Of a stretch of DNA of 64,000 nucleotides, positions 33,344-41,128 are shown piece after piece (the stretch's first letter is position 1; every line of letters starts with the position of its first letter). This stretch comes from Streptomyces sp. NBC_00554 (GTDB taxonomy: Bacteria; Actinomycetota; Actinomycetes; Streptomycetales; Streptomycetaceae). A program made the position numbers and the translations under genes. A model generated the notes under the pieces. The model was given only the letters and a program-made list of their open reading frames with translations. It was not told where the DNA came from and ran no database searches. The stretch lies in contig NZ_CP107799.1 in NCBI RefSeq assembly GCF_041431135.1, forward strand, positions 3,410,001 through 3,474,000, written 5' to 3'.

Positions 33344-33387
33344 CGGGCGGCTCCCGGGGCGGATTCTCCGGTTCGGGAGGTGATCAT
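33340..33387 (-). CDS. 15-codon leader peptide overlapping the epimerase start
   Basis: Reads MITSRTGESAPGAAR from ATG 33387, preceded by a perfect AAGGAG eight bases upstream (33401-33396), the best ribosome site in this part of the window. Its TGA stop overlaps the epimerase ATG as ATGA, while the epimerase itself has no good site of its own. This makes ribosome re-initiation the natural way to translate the epimerase. The peptide is polar with no run of a single amino acid, so it is a coupling device rather than an obvious attenuator. It is too short for ordinary gene finders. It could alternatively be chance, but the ribosome site argues against that. Confidence 0.55.
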   Translation of the reverse strand: MITSRTGESAPGAAR

Positions 33388-33628
33388 CTGGCGTTCTCCT
33401 TCAAGGTGATGCCGTGGGTCGGGGAGAGGGCCCGCGGTGTCGGCCCCGCGGGAGCGATGTGCCCGGGATGGGGGACGACCCCGGGCCGCCGGGCGCGGCT
33501 CAGGGAGGTGGGGGACGCCACGAGCCAGGTTTCGGGTCGCGGCGCACGGCACCGATGGCGGTGAGCCGCGGCACGTGTCGGCACGTGAGCCGGGGCTCGG
33601 GCGGGGCGCTCGCCGCCCCGTCGGCGGC

Positions 33629-35071
33629 TCATGCCTCCCCACAAGGCAGGGCGTGGGCCGAGGCCCGGGTCAGCGTGCGGGTGGAGTGGATCAGGAGGAC
33701 GAGGGTGGCCGCGCCGCACACCAAGGCGGGGACGGCGCCCGGTCCCCAGGCGTCGACGACGGTCTCGACGGGCGCGGACAGGAACGCACAGCCAGGGAGA
33801 CGGCCCGCGAAGACCGTGGCGAGGGAGGTCGCCTCGGCCGCCCCCGCGGTGGCGAGGACGACGGCCGGGGCGTGGTTGAAGCCGCGTGCCGCGAGCAGCC
33901 GGGCGAGCAGGAGCAGCGTGCCGAGGGCACCGGCTCCGGCGTATGCGGCGGGCTCGCCGAGCACCGCCGCGCACAGCGCGAGCAGCCCGCCGAGGGCGCA
34001 CAGGTAGAGCCCGAACATCCCGAGGAGCAGGGGTTGCACGGAGGCGGCGAACTCCTCGAGACCGCGGCTGGCGGTCAGCCTGCGACGGGCGCGCACGGCG
34101 AAGAAGTGGGCGCACCAGGCCGCCGGGGCGCAGGCCAGGGCGAGGGCAAGGACCGGTGCGGTGGCCAGGGGCCAGGGGCCGTCCGGGCCGCCCTCGACAC
34201 CGGCGCTCAGCAGCCCGTCGCCGAGGAGGGCGTATGCGATCAGCCAGCATGTCCACGCGCGCGTGGCACCCGTCGTGTAGTGAGTGACGCTCAGGGGGCC
34301 TCGCCGGAGGGCGACGCGCAGGCCGAGCGCCACGGCGAGGGCGCCGGCCGCGGCGACGGCGAGACGAGGCTGGCCTTCGGTGAGTCGCACCCCGATCACG
34401 GTCGCCGCGCACAGGACGCCCGGGAGCAGGGCGAGCGCCGCCCAATCAGGGCGCACGCCGGGGCGCCCAGGGGGCGCGGGACGCTGCGCGGGCTCCCCGT
34501 CACGGGACACGCGCGCGTACATCTCCTCGGCGAGCGAGAACACGTCCCGGTGCCGGAACCGCGCGGCGGTCCGGTCGGTCACCCCGTGCGCCTCCAGCCC
34601 CGCCGCGATCTCCAGCGGGTCCACGGCCCTCTCACAGAGGTCACGGTGCCGGTGCATCAGGGCTTTCACCGGGTCCGCGGCGCCGCGTCGGCCGCTGGAT
34701 TTGCGCGGGGCGCCACCTAGACCGTCGCGCGCCCCACCAGGCGTCTCACGCGCCCCCTCAACAGGCTCGCTCGCCTCACCGGCACCCTCACGCACTCCCC
34801 CTACACCGGCGCGTGCGCCGTCCACACCCTCGCGCAACGCCCCACCGGAGCCGAAGCCGGAGCCGGACCGGGCCCCGGACCCGGACCCGAAATCGGAGCC
34901 GTCGGTCGCCTCCGCCACCGACGCCCCCTCATCCCCGTCAACCCGTTCATCCCCGCCAACCCGTACGCCCATCTCGCCAACCCCCGTCACAAGCCACTCC
35001 TCCGACCGCGCGTCCCAGGCGCCGGGGCTGCTCGGGCGCCCCGGCCGGTCCAGTTCTCCGAGTTCGTTCAT
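33629..35071 (-). CDS. Polytopic membrane protein of the PelF-like cluster, unknown function
   Basis: 480 residues from ATG 35071, whose A is also the last base of the glycosyltransferase stop (TGATG), so the two are coupled. Residues 1-120 are acidic/Gly/Ser-rich low-complexity sequence. Residues about 130-180 form a soluble conserved-looking helix set (LCERAVDPLEIAAGLEAHG, RFRHRDVFSLAEEMYARV). From about 205 onward there are roughly 9-10 hydrophobic helices. I do not recognise the family. Position and topology would suit an exporter or flippase-like partner, in the role PelG plays for Pel polysaccharide, but sequence similarity to PelG is not evident to me. It ends 285 bases before the epimerase. 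Confidence 0.8.
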   Translation of the reverse strand: MNELGELDRPGRPSSPGAWDARSEEWLVTGVGEMGVRVGGDERVDGDEGASVAEATDGSDFGSGSGARSGSGFGSGGALREGVDGARAGVGGVREGAGEASEPVEGARETPGGARDGLGGAPRKSSGRRGAADPVKALMHRHRDLCERAVDPLEIAAGLEAHGVTDRTAARFRHRDVFSLAEEMYARVSRDGEPAQRPAPPGRPGVRPDWAALALLPGVLCAATVIGVRLTEGQPRLAVAAAGALAVALGLRVALRRGPLSVTHYTTGATRAWTCWLIAYALLGDGLLSAGVEGGPDGPWPLATAPVLALALACAPAAWCAHFFAVRARRRLTASRGLEEFAASVQPLLLGMFGLYLCALGGLLALCAAVLGEPAAYAGAGALGTLLLLARLLAARGFNHAPAVVLATAGAAEATSLATVFAGRLPGCAFLSAPVETVVDAWGPGAVPALVCGAATLVLLIHSTRTLTRASAHALPCGEA

Positions 35072-36864
35072 CACGCGCCCTCCCCGGCGGGGACGGGAAC
35101 CGTCGCGCGCACCGGTGAGCCCGCCGCCCAGCGCGGGCGGCCCGTGGGCATGAGGCGGGCCTCGGTCCAGCGGCCGGGCACGTGCGCCTCCGCGGGGACT
35201 CCGAAGGGAAGCGGCTCCCCGGCCTCGTCCACGAGCACGTGTCGTACCGGCGAGTGCGAGACGATCTCCAGGTAAATGCCGTGAAATGCCGTGATGTTCT
35301 GCTCGACGGTGAAGAGTTCGAGGGCGCGTGCGCGGGCGGCCGCCCCGAGGCGCTCACGGCGCTCGGGGTCGCGCAGCAGCGCCACGCACGCCTCGGCGAG
35401 CGCCCGCGGATTGCGCGGCGGCACCACGAGCCCCGTACCGCCGATGACCTCGACGACCGCGCCCACGTCCGTGGACACCGTGGCGCGACCGCAGAACATG
35501 GCCTCCACGAGACTGATCGGAAAGCCTTCCACCACGCTGGACAGGACGATCACGGCCCCGGAGGCGTATGCCTCCGGGAGGCCGGGGACCTCCGGGCCGC
35601 CGATCTCCTCGAAGGACACCGGGTTGTCGCCGACCGCGTGGACGCCCTCCGCCTCGTCGGGGAAGAGCTGCGCGGCCAGGGCCCTGCAGTGGGCCAGGTA
35701 GGTCGCGCCGTCCGGTCCGTCGGCGGGCGCCCCGACGATCCGCAGCCGGGTCTTCGGCTCGTCCTTGCGGATCTCCGCGAAGGAGTGCAGCAGCGACATC
35801 AGGTCCTTGGCGGGTTCGATGCGGCCGACCCACACCAGGGTGTCCGGGTCCGCGCACCCGGAGCTCTCCGCGCCCTCCCCCACCTCCGCGAAGCGGGAGG
35901 CCTCCATGCCGGGGTAGACGGTGCGCAGTTTGGCGCGGTCGGCACCGCACCGCTCCTGCCAGCGGCGGGCGTGCGTGTTGCCGGGCGTGATGAGAGCGGC
36001 CGCGCGGTACACCTCGGCGGTGAGCCTGCCGTGGAAAGCGGCGAGCAGCGCCCGTGCCGCGGGAGCGTCCCCTACGGAGGCGGACGCGAGGTAGTGCGCC
36101 CGTAGCGGCACGCCGTACTCGGTGACGAGCAGGGGCACTCCGGAGAAGTGCCGTGCGAGGAGGCCGGGCAGGGCCGCCGTACCGCCGGCCGTCGCGTGGC
36201 ACAGGTCGACGGAGTCGAGCCCGTCGCCCTCGTACCAGTCGAGGGACAGGGGGCGCAGCGCCCGCTCGAAGTGGGCGGCGACCGCCAGCAGATCGGGCAC
36301 ACGCGCGGCGCGCGCAGTACGGAGTGCGCCGGGCGCACGACACGCGCGCTCCAGCGCCCGCACAGCGACCTCGGAGCGAAGTGCCCCGGTCAGTCCACCC
36401 TCGTCGCGGGCGAGCTCGGCGAGCTCGTAGAGCGCGCTGCCGAAACGGTCCGCCTCGACTCCGCCGGAAATCCCCGCAGTACCGACGCCCGCGTCGCCGG
36501 AAGACACCGAGCCGCGAGCAGCCCCCGCGTCACCGGATGCCCCCGCGCCGACAGCCGCCACTCCCGATCCCGGCCCCTCACACACCGCCGCGGCCAACTC
36601 CCCGTACGCCTCCGCGAACCGCCGTCGCGCCCGCCGCCCGTACACCACGCCGTCGTCCTCAGCCATCCAGAGCGGTGCCGTCCGTACTCGGCTGACCTGC
36701 GGCGGCAGCTGGATCCAGCCCTCGTCCTCCTGGCGCTCGCTGCGGCTGAGCGCGTAGATGTCGAACTCGTGCTGCCCGAGCCCGCGTACGAGCCGGTCGC
36801 ACCAGAGCCTGGCGTCACCGCTCACATACGGATAGCCACCCTCCGTAAGCAGTCCGATGCGCAC
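35071..36864 (-). CDS. GT4 glycosyltransferase, DUF3492/PelF-like
   Basis: 597 residues from GTG 36864 (MRIGLLTEGGYPYVSG), with GGGGGTG five bases upstream. The N-terminus is a DUF3492 domain (residues 1-300): the opening motif EGGYPYVSGDARLWCDRLV and the CHATAGGTAALPGLL segment are typical of PelF-type transferases. An Ala/Gly/Ser insert lies at about 85-135. The C-terminal GT-B half has WVGRIEPAKDLMSLLHSF, the nucleotide-sugar EX7E motif in EGFPISLVEAMFCG and TDVGAVVEVIGG. PelF uses UDP-GalNAc/GlcNAc to build Pel; the sugar here is unknown. There is no signal or membrane helix, so it is cytosolic. It heads a coupled operon with a membrane protein. Confidence 0.9.
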   Translation of the reverse strand: MRIGLLTEGGYPYVSGDARLWCDRLVRGLGQHEFDIYALSRSERQEDEGWIQLPPQVSRVRTAPLWMAEDDGVVYGRRARRRFAEAYGELAAAVCEGPGSGVAAVGAGASGDAGAARGSVSSGDAGVGTAGISGGVEADRFGSALYELAELARDEGGLTGALRSEVAVRALERACRAPGALRTARAARVPDLLAVAAHFERALRPLSLDWYEGDGLDSVDLCHATAGGTAALPGLLARHFSGVPLLVTEYGVPLRAHYLASASVGDAPAARALLAAFHGRLTAEVYRAAALITPGNTHARRWQERCGADRAKLRTVYPGMEASRFAEVGEGAESSGCADPDTLVWVGRIEPAKDLMSLLHSFAEIRKDEPKTRLRIVGAPADGPDGATYLAHCRALAAQLFPDEAEGVHAVGDNPVSFEEIGGPEVPGLPEAYASGAVIVLSSVVEGFPISLVEAMFCGRATVSTDVGAVVEVIGGTGLVVPPRNPRALAEACVALLRDPERRERLGAAARARALELFTVEQNITAFHGIYLEIVSHSPVRHVLVDEAGEPLPFGVPAEAHVPGRWTEARLMPTGRPRWAAGSPVRATVPVPAGEGA

Positions 36865-37054
36865 GAGTGCACCCCCGATCTCCCTTGTGGGGAGCCGCCG
36901 TTGACCCGGCGGCTCGCAGCGGGACGAACGTATGCGGACATGGCGGTGGCGCGACGGACGGTTGTCCATCACGCCACCAAAAGGGGTGAACGGTCGTAAC
37001 TTTCCCGCGCAGGCCGCGTTCGATCGCGCTACGGGATCAAGCAGTTACGTTTCG

Positions 37055-37171
37055 TTAGACCACGGCCAGCGCCCGGCGGGCGGTGCGGCGCCGGGCCGCG
37101 GCGTCCGGATCGAGCGCCGGTCCGGCGGCGGGCAGCTGCTTCGCGTACGAGTCCTGCGGGGACTCGTACAC
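37055..37171 (-). CDS. Possible small basic protein or gene remnant
   Basis: A 38-codon frame from GTG 37171, with GAGG ten bases upstream, reads MYESPQDSYAKQLPAAGPALD and then an Arg/Ala tail ending RRALAVV. Codon bias is typical of the organism (G or C in nearly all third positions), and the frame begins 16 bases after the DUF3152 stop on the same strand. The frame remains open upstream into the DUF3152 gene. No family is recognised. It is either a small real gene in the DUF3152 operon or chance in GC-rich DNA. The rest of the stretch 36865-37187 holds no other gene that I can support. Confidence 0.3.
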   Translation of the reverse strand: MYESPQDSYAKQLPAAGPALDPDAAARRRTARRALAVV

Positions 37172-37187
37172 CTCGTCGGAACCTCGG

Positions 37188-38756
37188 TCAACTCCCGGGA
37201 TACGGCCAGGGGTTGGCCTTGCAGTGGATCCCGTCGTGGTCGAGGAATTTGGTCTGCTGCTGCATGACGGGGGCGAGTTCGCCGTCCTTGTCGCAGGTGA
37301 CGTGGCTGTAGCCGAGCCGGTGGCCGACCTCGTGGTTGATCAGCATCTGCCGGTACGCCTGCATTTTGTCGCCGTAGGTCTCAGAGCCCTGCGCCCAGCG
37401 ATACGCGTTGATCATGACGCGCTCAGTCGACGCCGAGTCGCACGACACATTGTCCTCGGTCGTGTCGAGGCCGGACTTGGCGCACCATTCGGCGGTGGTG
37501 CCCGGGCTCGCCAGAGTAATCACGAAGTCGGGCTTCCCGGAGGAAATCCGCTCAAAGGTACGTCCGCCGTTGTGGGCCCAACTCCGGTCGTCGTTCAAAG
37601 TTTTCTGCACGGCCTGTGCGAAGAGCGCGGCGTCGAGACCGAGCCCCTGTTCCACGTCGACGCGATAGGTGTATTTCTGCCCCTTGCCGGGCGCCTTGTC
37701 GAGCCCGAGGACGGCGTCGAACTTCCCCGATCCGTCGAGCGTCGCGCCGAGCGCGTACTTCTCGCCCATCTTCTCGTCGTACGTCAGTGTCTTCGCGCTC
37801 GGTGTCACCGACGGGGACGCCGCCCCCGAGGCTGCGAGGGCGCCACGGCCGCCGGCGGTGGACTGCGCGCGTACGCCGGAGTCCTGGCTTGCGTTGTCCT
37901 CCCGCCCGGTCACCACCTGTCCGGCCACGACGACGGCGAGCACGGTGGTGACGGCGGCCGCCGCGATCCCGGTGAACGCCCGGCCCTTGCCGCTCTTGCC
38001 CTTCTCCGGCTCCTCGGTCTCCGGCAGCGGCTTCTCGTCGACATCCGTGTCCCAGTCGGCGACGGAGGCATAGGGGTCGCTGCGATGCGCTGTGGGGGTG
38101 CGGGGCGCGAAGACGTCGTCCTCCTCTCCGAGGCTGCCGCCGAAGGCGTCGACATAGGTCTGCCGGGGTCCCGGCACGGAAGTCTGGCGCTGCGCCGGTA
38201 TCCGGGGCCCGGGATGCCCGGACGGAGCGCCTGCCAACACACCTTGAGGACCGCCCTGGGGACCACCTTGCGGACCGCCACCCCTCGACTGCCCCCAGGC
38301 ACCACCGGGCTCACGCTGCTCGGGGTGACCACCACGCACCCGGGGTACACCGTGCGCGGGCGTCCCGTCGGGGAAACGGGGGACGCCGTGCGCCGGAGTC
38401 CCGTCAGGGAACCGCGGCACGCCGTGCGCCGGAGTCCCATCCGGAAAGCGAGGCACCCCGTGCGCCGGAGTCCCGTCCGCAAAACGAGGCACCCCATGCG
38501 CGGGCGTCCCGTCCGGGAGAAGCGGACCCCCGCGCCCCGGAGCCCCGCCCATCGGAGGCCTCGGACCCAGCGCGCCCGGCACGGAAGCCGGACCGGACCC
38601 CCGGCCGACACCCTGCGACGCACCCGCACCCGCACCCGCCCCGGGTGCCGGCACCGGCACCGCAGCCAGCTCGTTCGGATCCCTCTTGTCGACCGTGTCG
38701 ACCTTGGCGGTCTTCTCGACCTTGTCGGACCGCCCGCGACGGCTATGACGTCCCAC
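37188..38756 (-). CDS. DUF3152 protein, membrane-anchored putative metzincin
   Basis: 522 residues from GTG 38756, with GAGG six bases upstream. Residues 1-40 are basic; about 40-240 form a Pro/Gly/Gln linker containing five 12-residue repeats (PDGTPAHGVPRF). One membrane helix lies near 265-285 (GIAAAAVTTVLAVVVAGQV), so the C-terminal half is outside the cell. The DUF3152 domain occupies about 330-522 and ends with HEVGHRLGYSHVTCD, which fits the metzincin pattern HExxHxxGxxH, plus a late HDGIHC. Conserved cysteines (WCAK, NVSCD, VTCD, IHC) could make two disulfides. Peptidase activity is inferred from the motif. It lies 8 bases downstream of the alpha/beta hydrolase gene, so the two form an operon. 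Confidence 0.88.
   Translation of the reverse strand: MGRHSRRGRSDKVEKTAKVDTVDKRDPNELAAVPVPAPGAGAGAGASQGVGRGSGPASVPGALGPRPPMGGAPGRGGPLLPDGTPAHGVPRFADGTPAHGVPRFPDGTPAHGVPRFPDGTPAHGVPRFPDGTPAHGVPRVRGGHPEQREPGGAWGQSRGGGPQGGPQGGPQGVLAGAPSGHPGPRIPAQRQTSVPGPRQTYVDAFGGSLGEEDDVFAPRTPTAHRSDPYASVADWDTDVDEKPLPETEEPEKGKSGKGRAFTGIAAAAVTTVLAVVVAGQVVTGREDNASQDSGVRAQSTAGGRGALAASGAASPSVTPSAKTLTYDEKMGEKYALGATLDGSGKFDAVLGLDKAPGKGQKYTYRVDVEQGLGLDAALFAQAVQKTLNDDRSWAHNGGRTFERISSGKPDFVITLASPGTTAEWCAKSGLDTTEDNVSCDSASTERVMINAYRWAQGSETYGDKMQAYRQMLINHEVGHRLGYSHVTCDKDGELAPVMQQQTKFLDHDGIHCKANPWPYPGS
38351..38530. repeat. Five 36-bp tandem repeats inside the DUF3152 gene
   Basis: Units start at 38351, 38387, 38423, 38459 and 38495 with exact 36-base spacing; each encodes PDGTPAHGVPRF or a one-residue variant on the minus strand. 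In-frame copy-number change would leave the reading frame intact. Confidence 0.9.
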
Positions 38757-38764
38757 GCCCCGCC

Positions 38765-39760
38765 TCAGCTCCCCGCACCGGTGGAAGCGGCGGAAGGTGA
38801 CGTCAACTCGCCTGATTCCGTGAGGAGTTCGCGGAAGGCCGTGGCCACCGTGTCCGGGTATTCCATCATCGCGACATGGCCCGCGTCCGGCAGCGTCAGC
38901 AGCCGGGAGTCGCGGTAGGCGCGGGCCGCCCGCTGCGCCATGCGGTAGGCGACGAGCTGGTCGCGGCCGCCGTAGACCAGGAGCGTCGGCGCGAGGACCC
39001 GCTCGGCCTGGCGCCACAGCCCGTGCTGGCCGCCCAGCGTGTACGCGTTCACGACGCCGCGCGCCGACCGCGCCATGGCGTCCCAGAAGTACGGGAGGGC
39101 GAGCCGCCGCTCCATCTCCTCGACCGCCTCGTGGAACCCCTCGGGCGTCACCATGCCGGGATCCCCGTAACAGAGCGCCAGAACCCCGCGTACACGCTGC
39201 TCGGCACTCCAGTCCTTGGTGAGCTTGGTGAACAGCCCCGCCACCCCGGGCAGCGCGATCATCACGGTCGGCCACGCGGTGCGCTGCGCCCGGAGCTCGG
39301 GCAGCGCGGGCGAGACCAGCGTGAGCGTACGGACGAGATCGGGCCGTACGGCCGCGACACGCGTCGTGACGGCTCCGCCGAGCGAGTTCCCGAAGAGGTG
39401 CACGGGCCCGCGCCCGGACGCGTCGAGATAGCGGATGACCGCGCGCGCGTGCCCGGTGACCGAGTAGTCCCCGTCGTCCGGCGGCGGCGAGTCCCCGAAG
39501 CCCGGCAGATCGAGGGCCTCACTGTCGACCAGCCCGTCGAGCAGCGGCATCAGCGCCGACCAGTTCTGCGAGGAACCGCCGAGGCCATGGACGTACAACG
39601 CGGGCGGCAGCCCCGCACGCACGGGCGGCCTCGACCGCACCGTCAGCGTGATCCCGGGCAGACCCACCGACCGCAGCCGCTCCCCCTCAGCGACCCTGAC
39701 GGCGCCCACCTTTGGTGTGACAGTGGTGGCCAGCACGGACGGCAGCTCGGTCGAAGACAT
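38765..39760 (-). CDS. Alpha/beta hydrolase
   Basis: 331 residues from ATG 39760 (MSSTELPSVLATTV). The hydrolase core is complete: oxyanion motif VHGLGGSSQNW near 57, DLPGFGDSP, nucleophile elbow FGNSLGG near 125, the aspartate in LVYGGRDQLV and the histidine in DAGHVAMMEYP. No signal peptide is seen; residues 1-40 may pack as an extra strand. It belongs to the broad epoxide hydrolase/meta-cleavage hydrolase-like superfamily, with unknown substrate. It is first in a likely two-gene unit with DUF3152. Its promoter region (39761-40057) contains the degenerate repeat array listed separately. No obvious ribosome site precedes the ATG. Confidence 0.9.
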   Translation of the reverse strand: MSSTELPSVLATTVTPKVGAVRVAEGERLRSVGLPGITLTVRSRPPVRAGLPPALYVHGLGGSSQNWSALMPLLDGLVDSEALDLPGFGDSPPPDDGDYSVTGHARAVIRYLDASGRGPVHLFGNSLGGAVTTRVAAVRPDLVRTLTLVSPALPELRAQRTAWPTVMIALPGVAGLFTKLTKDWSAEQRVRGVLALCYGDPGMVTPEGFHEAVEEMERRLALPYFWDAMARSARGVVNAYTLGGQHGLWRQAERVLAPTLLVYGGRDQLVAYRMAQRAARAYRDSRLLTLPDAGHVAMMEYPDTVATAFRELLTESGELTSPSAASTGAGS

Positions 39761-39797
39761 GCGGCAATGTTACGAGACGATCACGCAGTGGTTCGTG

Positions 39798-39932
39798 TGT
39801 TCGCCGTCACAGATCTGTTCGGCGTCACAGAACAGGTCTGTTGGGCATCGCAAAACAGGTCTGTCGGGCGTCACAAATCGGCGTTCCAAATCTGTTCGCC
39901 GTCACGGATCGCGAGCAAATGGCGAACAGATC
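39798..39932. repeat. Degenerate CGTCACA / AACAGGTCTG repeat array
   Basis: Four to five imperfect units share a head (ttcgccgtcaca or variants) and a tail (aacaggtctg or variants). Heads occur at about 39800, 39820, 39842, 39865 and 39896, and tails end with tctg at about 39817, 39840, 39863 and 39894; an inverted copy (gcgaacagatcgc) lies at 39922-39934. The array is more AT-rich than its surroundings. It fills about half of the 297-base space between the divergent hydrolase and small acidic-protein genes, where I see no other gene. Confidence 0.75.
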
Positions 39933-40057
39933 GCATAGCGCCCCGATCGGGTGTCTCCTAGGCTCGGACGAGGGCACTCGTATCTCGTAGAGGAGCGAAT
40001 CTCACCAGGAGCGCACCTCGTACAGGGGCGCACGCGCACCACTCGGGAAGAGGAACC

Positions 40058-40279
40058 ATGACAGTCGACCCGGCAGACCCCGAGACCTTCGCGAACGACG
40101 ACGAACCCGAGGAGCTCGACCCCGAGGCCCCCGAGGCCGACGCGGCCGAACAGCGCAAGGGCCTGGAACCGCAGGAGGACGACGGCCCGCTGACGGTCGG
40201 CGACCCCGCAAGCGCGGACGAAGGGGACCTGGCCGAGCAGGCCAGGGTCGTAGAACTCGACGAGGACGACTACCGGTGA
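40058..40279 (+). CDS. Small acidic protein, unknown function
   Basis: 73 residues from ATG 40058, with AGAGGAA five bases upstream, a strong site that supports a real gene. The composition is extreme: about 40 percent Asp plus Glu, no Cys or Trp, and only three Lys/Arg before the last residue (DDEPEELDPEAPEAD, VVELDEDDYR). It is probably intrinsically disordered. I recall similar small acidic proteins next to this TetR gene in other Streptomyces, but no function is known. Downstream, before the TetR gene, lie two palindromes that could end this transcript or bind the regulator. It has no signal peptide or membrane helix. Confidence 0.75.
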   Translation: MTVDPADPETFANDDEPEELDPEAPEADAAEQRKGLEPQEDDGPLTVGDPASADEGDLAEQARVVELDEDDYR

Positions 40280-40330
40280 CGGCCCACCGGTGACGCGACC
40301 GTCACCGATGCGCCCACTTCATCCCCGTTT

Positions 40331-40394
40331 GGCACGGTCCGTGCCGATATCACCAGGCGTCCGGTACGTGAAATTGTGCGCTCGCACCGCGCAC
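40331..40394. promoter_or_regulatory. Two palindromes upstream of the TetR gene
   Basis: GGCACGG-t-CCGTGCC (40331-40345) is a perfect 15-base palindrome. GTGCGC-N7-GCGCAC (40376-40394) is a second inverted repeat 69 bases before the TetR start. Either could be an operator for the adjacent repressor; the first could instead be a weak terminator for the small acidic gene. Confidence 0.4.
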
Positions 40395-40462
40395 ACCACG
40401 GTTACCGAAAAGTACGATGGCGGCGCGGCGCTCACCGCATGTGGACAATTTTGGGAGGCGGC

Positions 40463-41104
40463 GTGACAGCCATCGAGCAGACAGAGGCGGCACGCCCGCG
40501 GGGCACTCGCCTGCCGCGCCGTGCCCGACGCAACCAGCTCCTCGGCGCCGCCCAGGAAGTATTCGTTGCGCAGGGGTACCACTCGGCCGCCATGGACGAC
40601 ATCGCCGAGCGCGCGGGCGTCAGCAAGCCGGTCCTCTACCAGCACTTCCCGGGCAAGCTCGACCTCTACCTCGCCCTGCTGGACCAGCACTGCGAGTCCC
40701 TGCTCCAGTCCGTACGGACGGCACTCGCGTCCACCACGGACAACAAGCTGCGCGTACGGGCGACGATGGACGCCTACTTCGCGTACGTCGAGGACGACGG
40801 CGGCGCCTTCCGGCTGGTCTTCGAGTCCGACCTGACGAACGAGCCCGCGGTCCGCGAGCGCGTGGACAAGGTCACGCACGAGTGCGCGGAGGCGATCTGC
40901 GAGGTCATCGCGGAGGACACCGGCCTTTCGCGTGACGAGTCGATGCTCCTCGCCTCGGGCCTCGGCGGTCTGGCCCAGGTGGTGGCCAGGTCCTGGCTGC
41001 ACAGCGACCGCAGCGTCCCGCGCGAGCATGCGGTCCAGCTGCTGGCCTCGCTGGCCTGGCGGGGCATCGCGGGCTTCCCGCTGCACGGCACGGATCACCA
41101 CTGA
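40463..41104 (+). CDS. TetR/AcrR family transcriptional regulator
   Basis: 213 residues from GTG 40463 (MTAIEQTEAARPRGTRL) with GGGAGG five bases upstream. The N-terminal HTH is typical: RRNQLLGAAQEVFVAQGYHS, MDDIAERAGVSKPVLYQHFPGK, about residues 22-68. The C-terminal ligand/dimer domain (about 80-205) is helical and has the TetR_C features DDGGAFRLVFESDL. It is close to a group conserved across Streptomyces that I associate with fatty-acid or envelope control, but the target is not deducible. No divergent or adjacent transporter is present; neighbours are a small acidic gene upstream and DUF3107 downstream. Autoregulation through the upstream palindromes is possible. Confidence 0.92.
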   Translation: MTAIEQTEAARPRGTRLPRRARRNQLLGAAQEVFVAQGYHSAAMDDIAERAGVSKPVLYQHFPGKLDLYLALLDQHCESLLQSVRTALASTTDNKLRVRATMDAYFAYVEDDGGAFRLVFESDLTNEPAVRERVDKVTHECAEAICEVIAEDTGLSRDESMLLASGLGGLAQVVARSWLHSDRSVPREHAVQLLASLAWRGIAGFPLHGTDHH

Positions 41105-41112
41105 GGGTTCGC

Positions 41113-41128
41113 GCCGGTCACCACCGGC
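41113..41128 (+). terminator. Short hairpin after the TetR gene
   Basis: GCCGGT (41113-41118) and ACCGGC (41123-41128) pair around a 4-base loop, followed by the relatively T-rich cgttcatttgtt. The stem is short, so this is a weak call. Confidence 0.4.

Noticed and set aside
33388..33628. Extended frame joining the leader peptide to the membrane-protein end
   Set aside because: The frame is open but overlaps the end of the real membrane-protein gene with antisense-like composition; the strong ribosome site is at the 15-codon start only.
38351..38530. CRISPR-like array
   Set aside because: The 36-base repeats are contiguous without spacers and are in frame inside a coding sequence.
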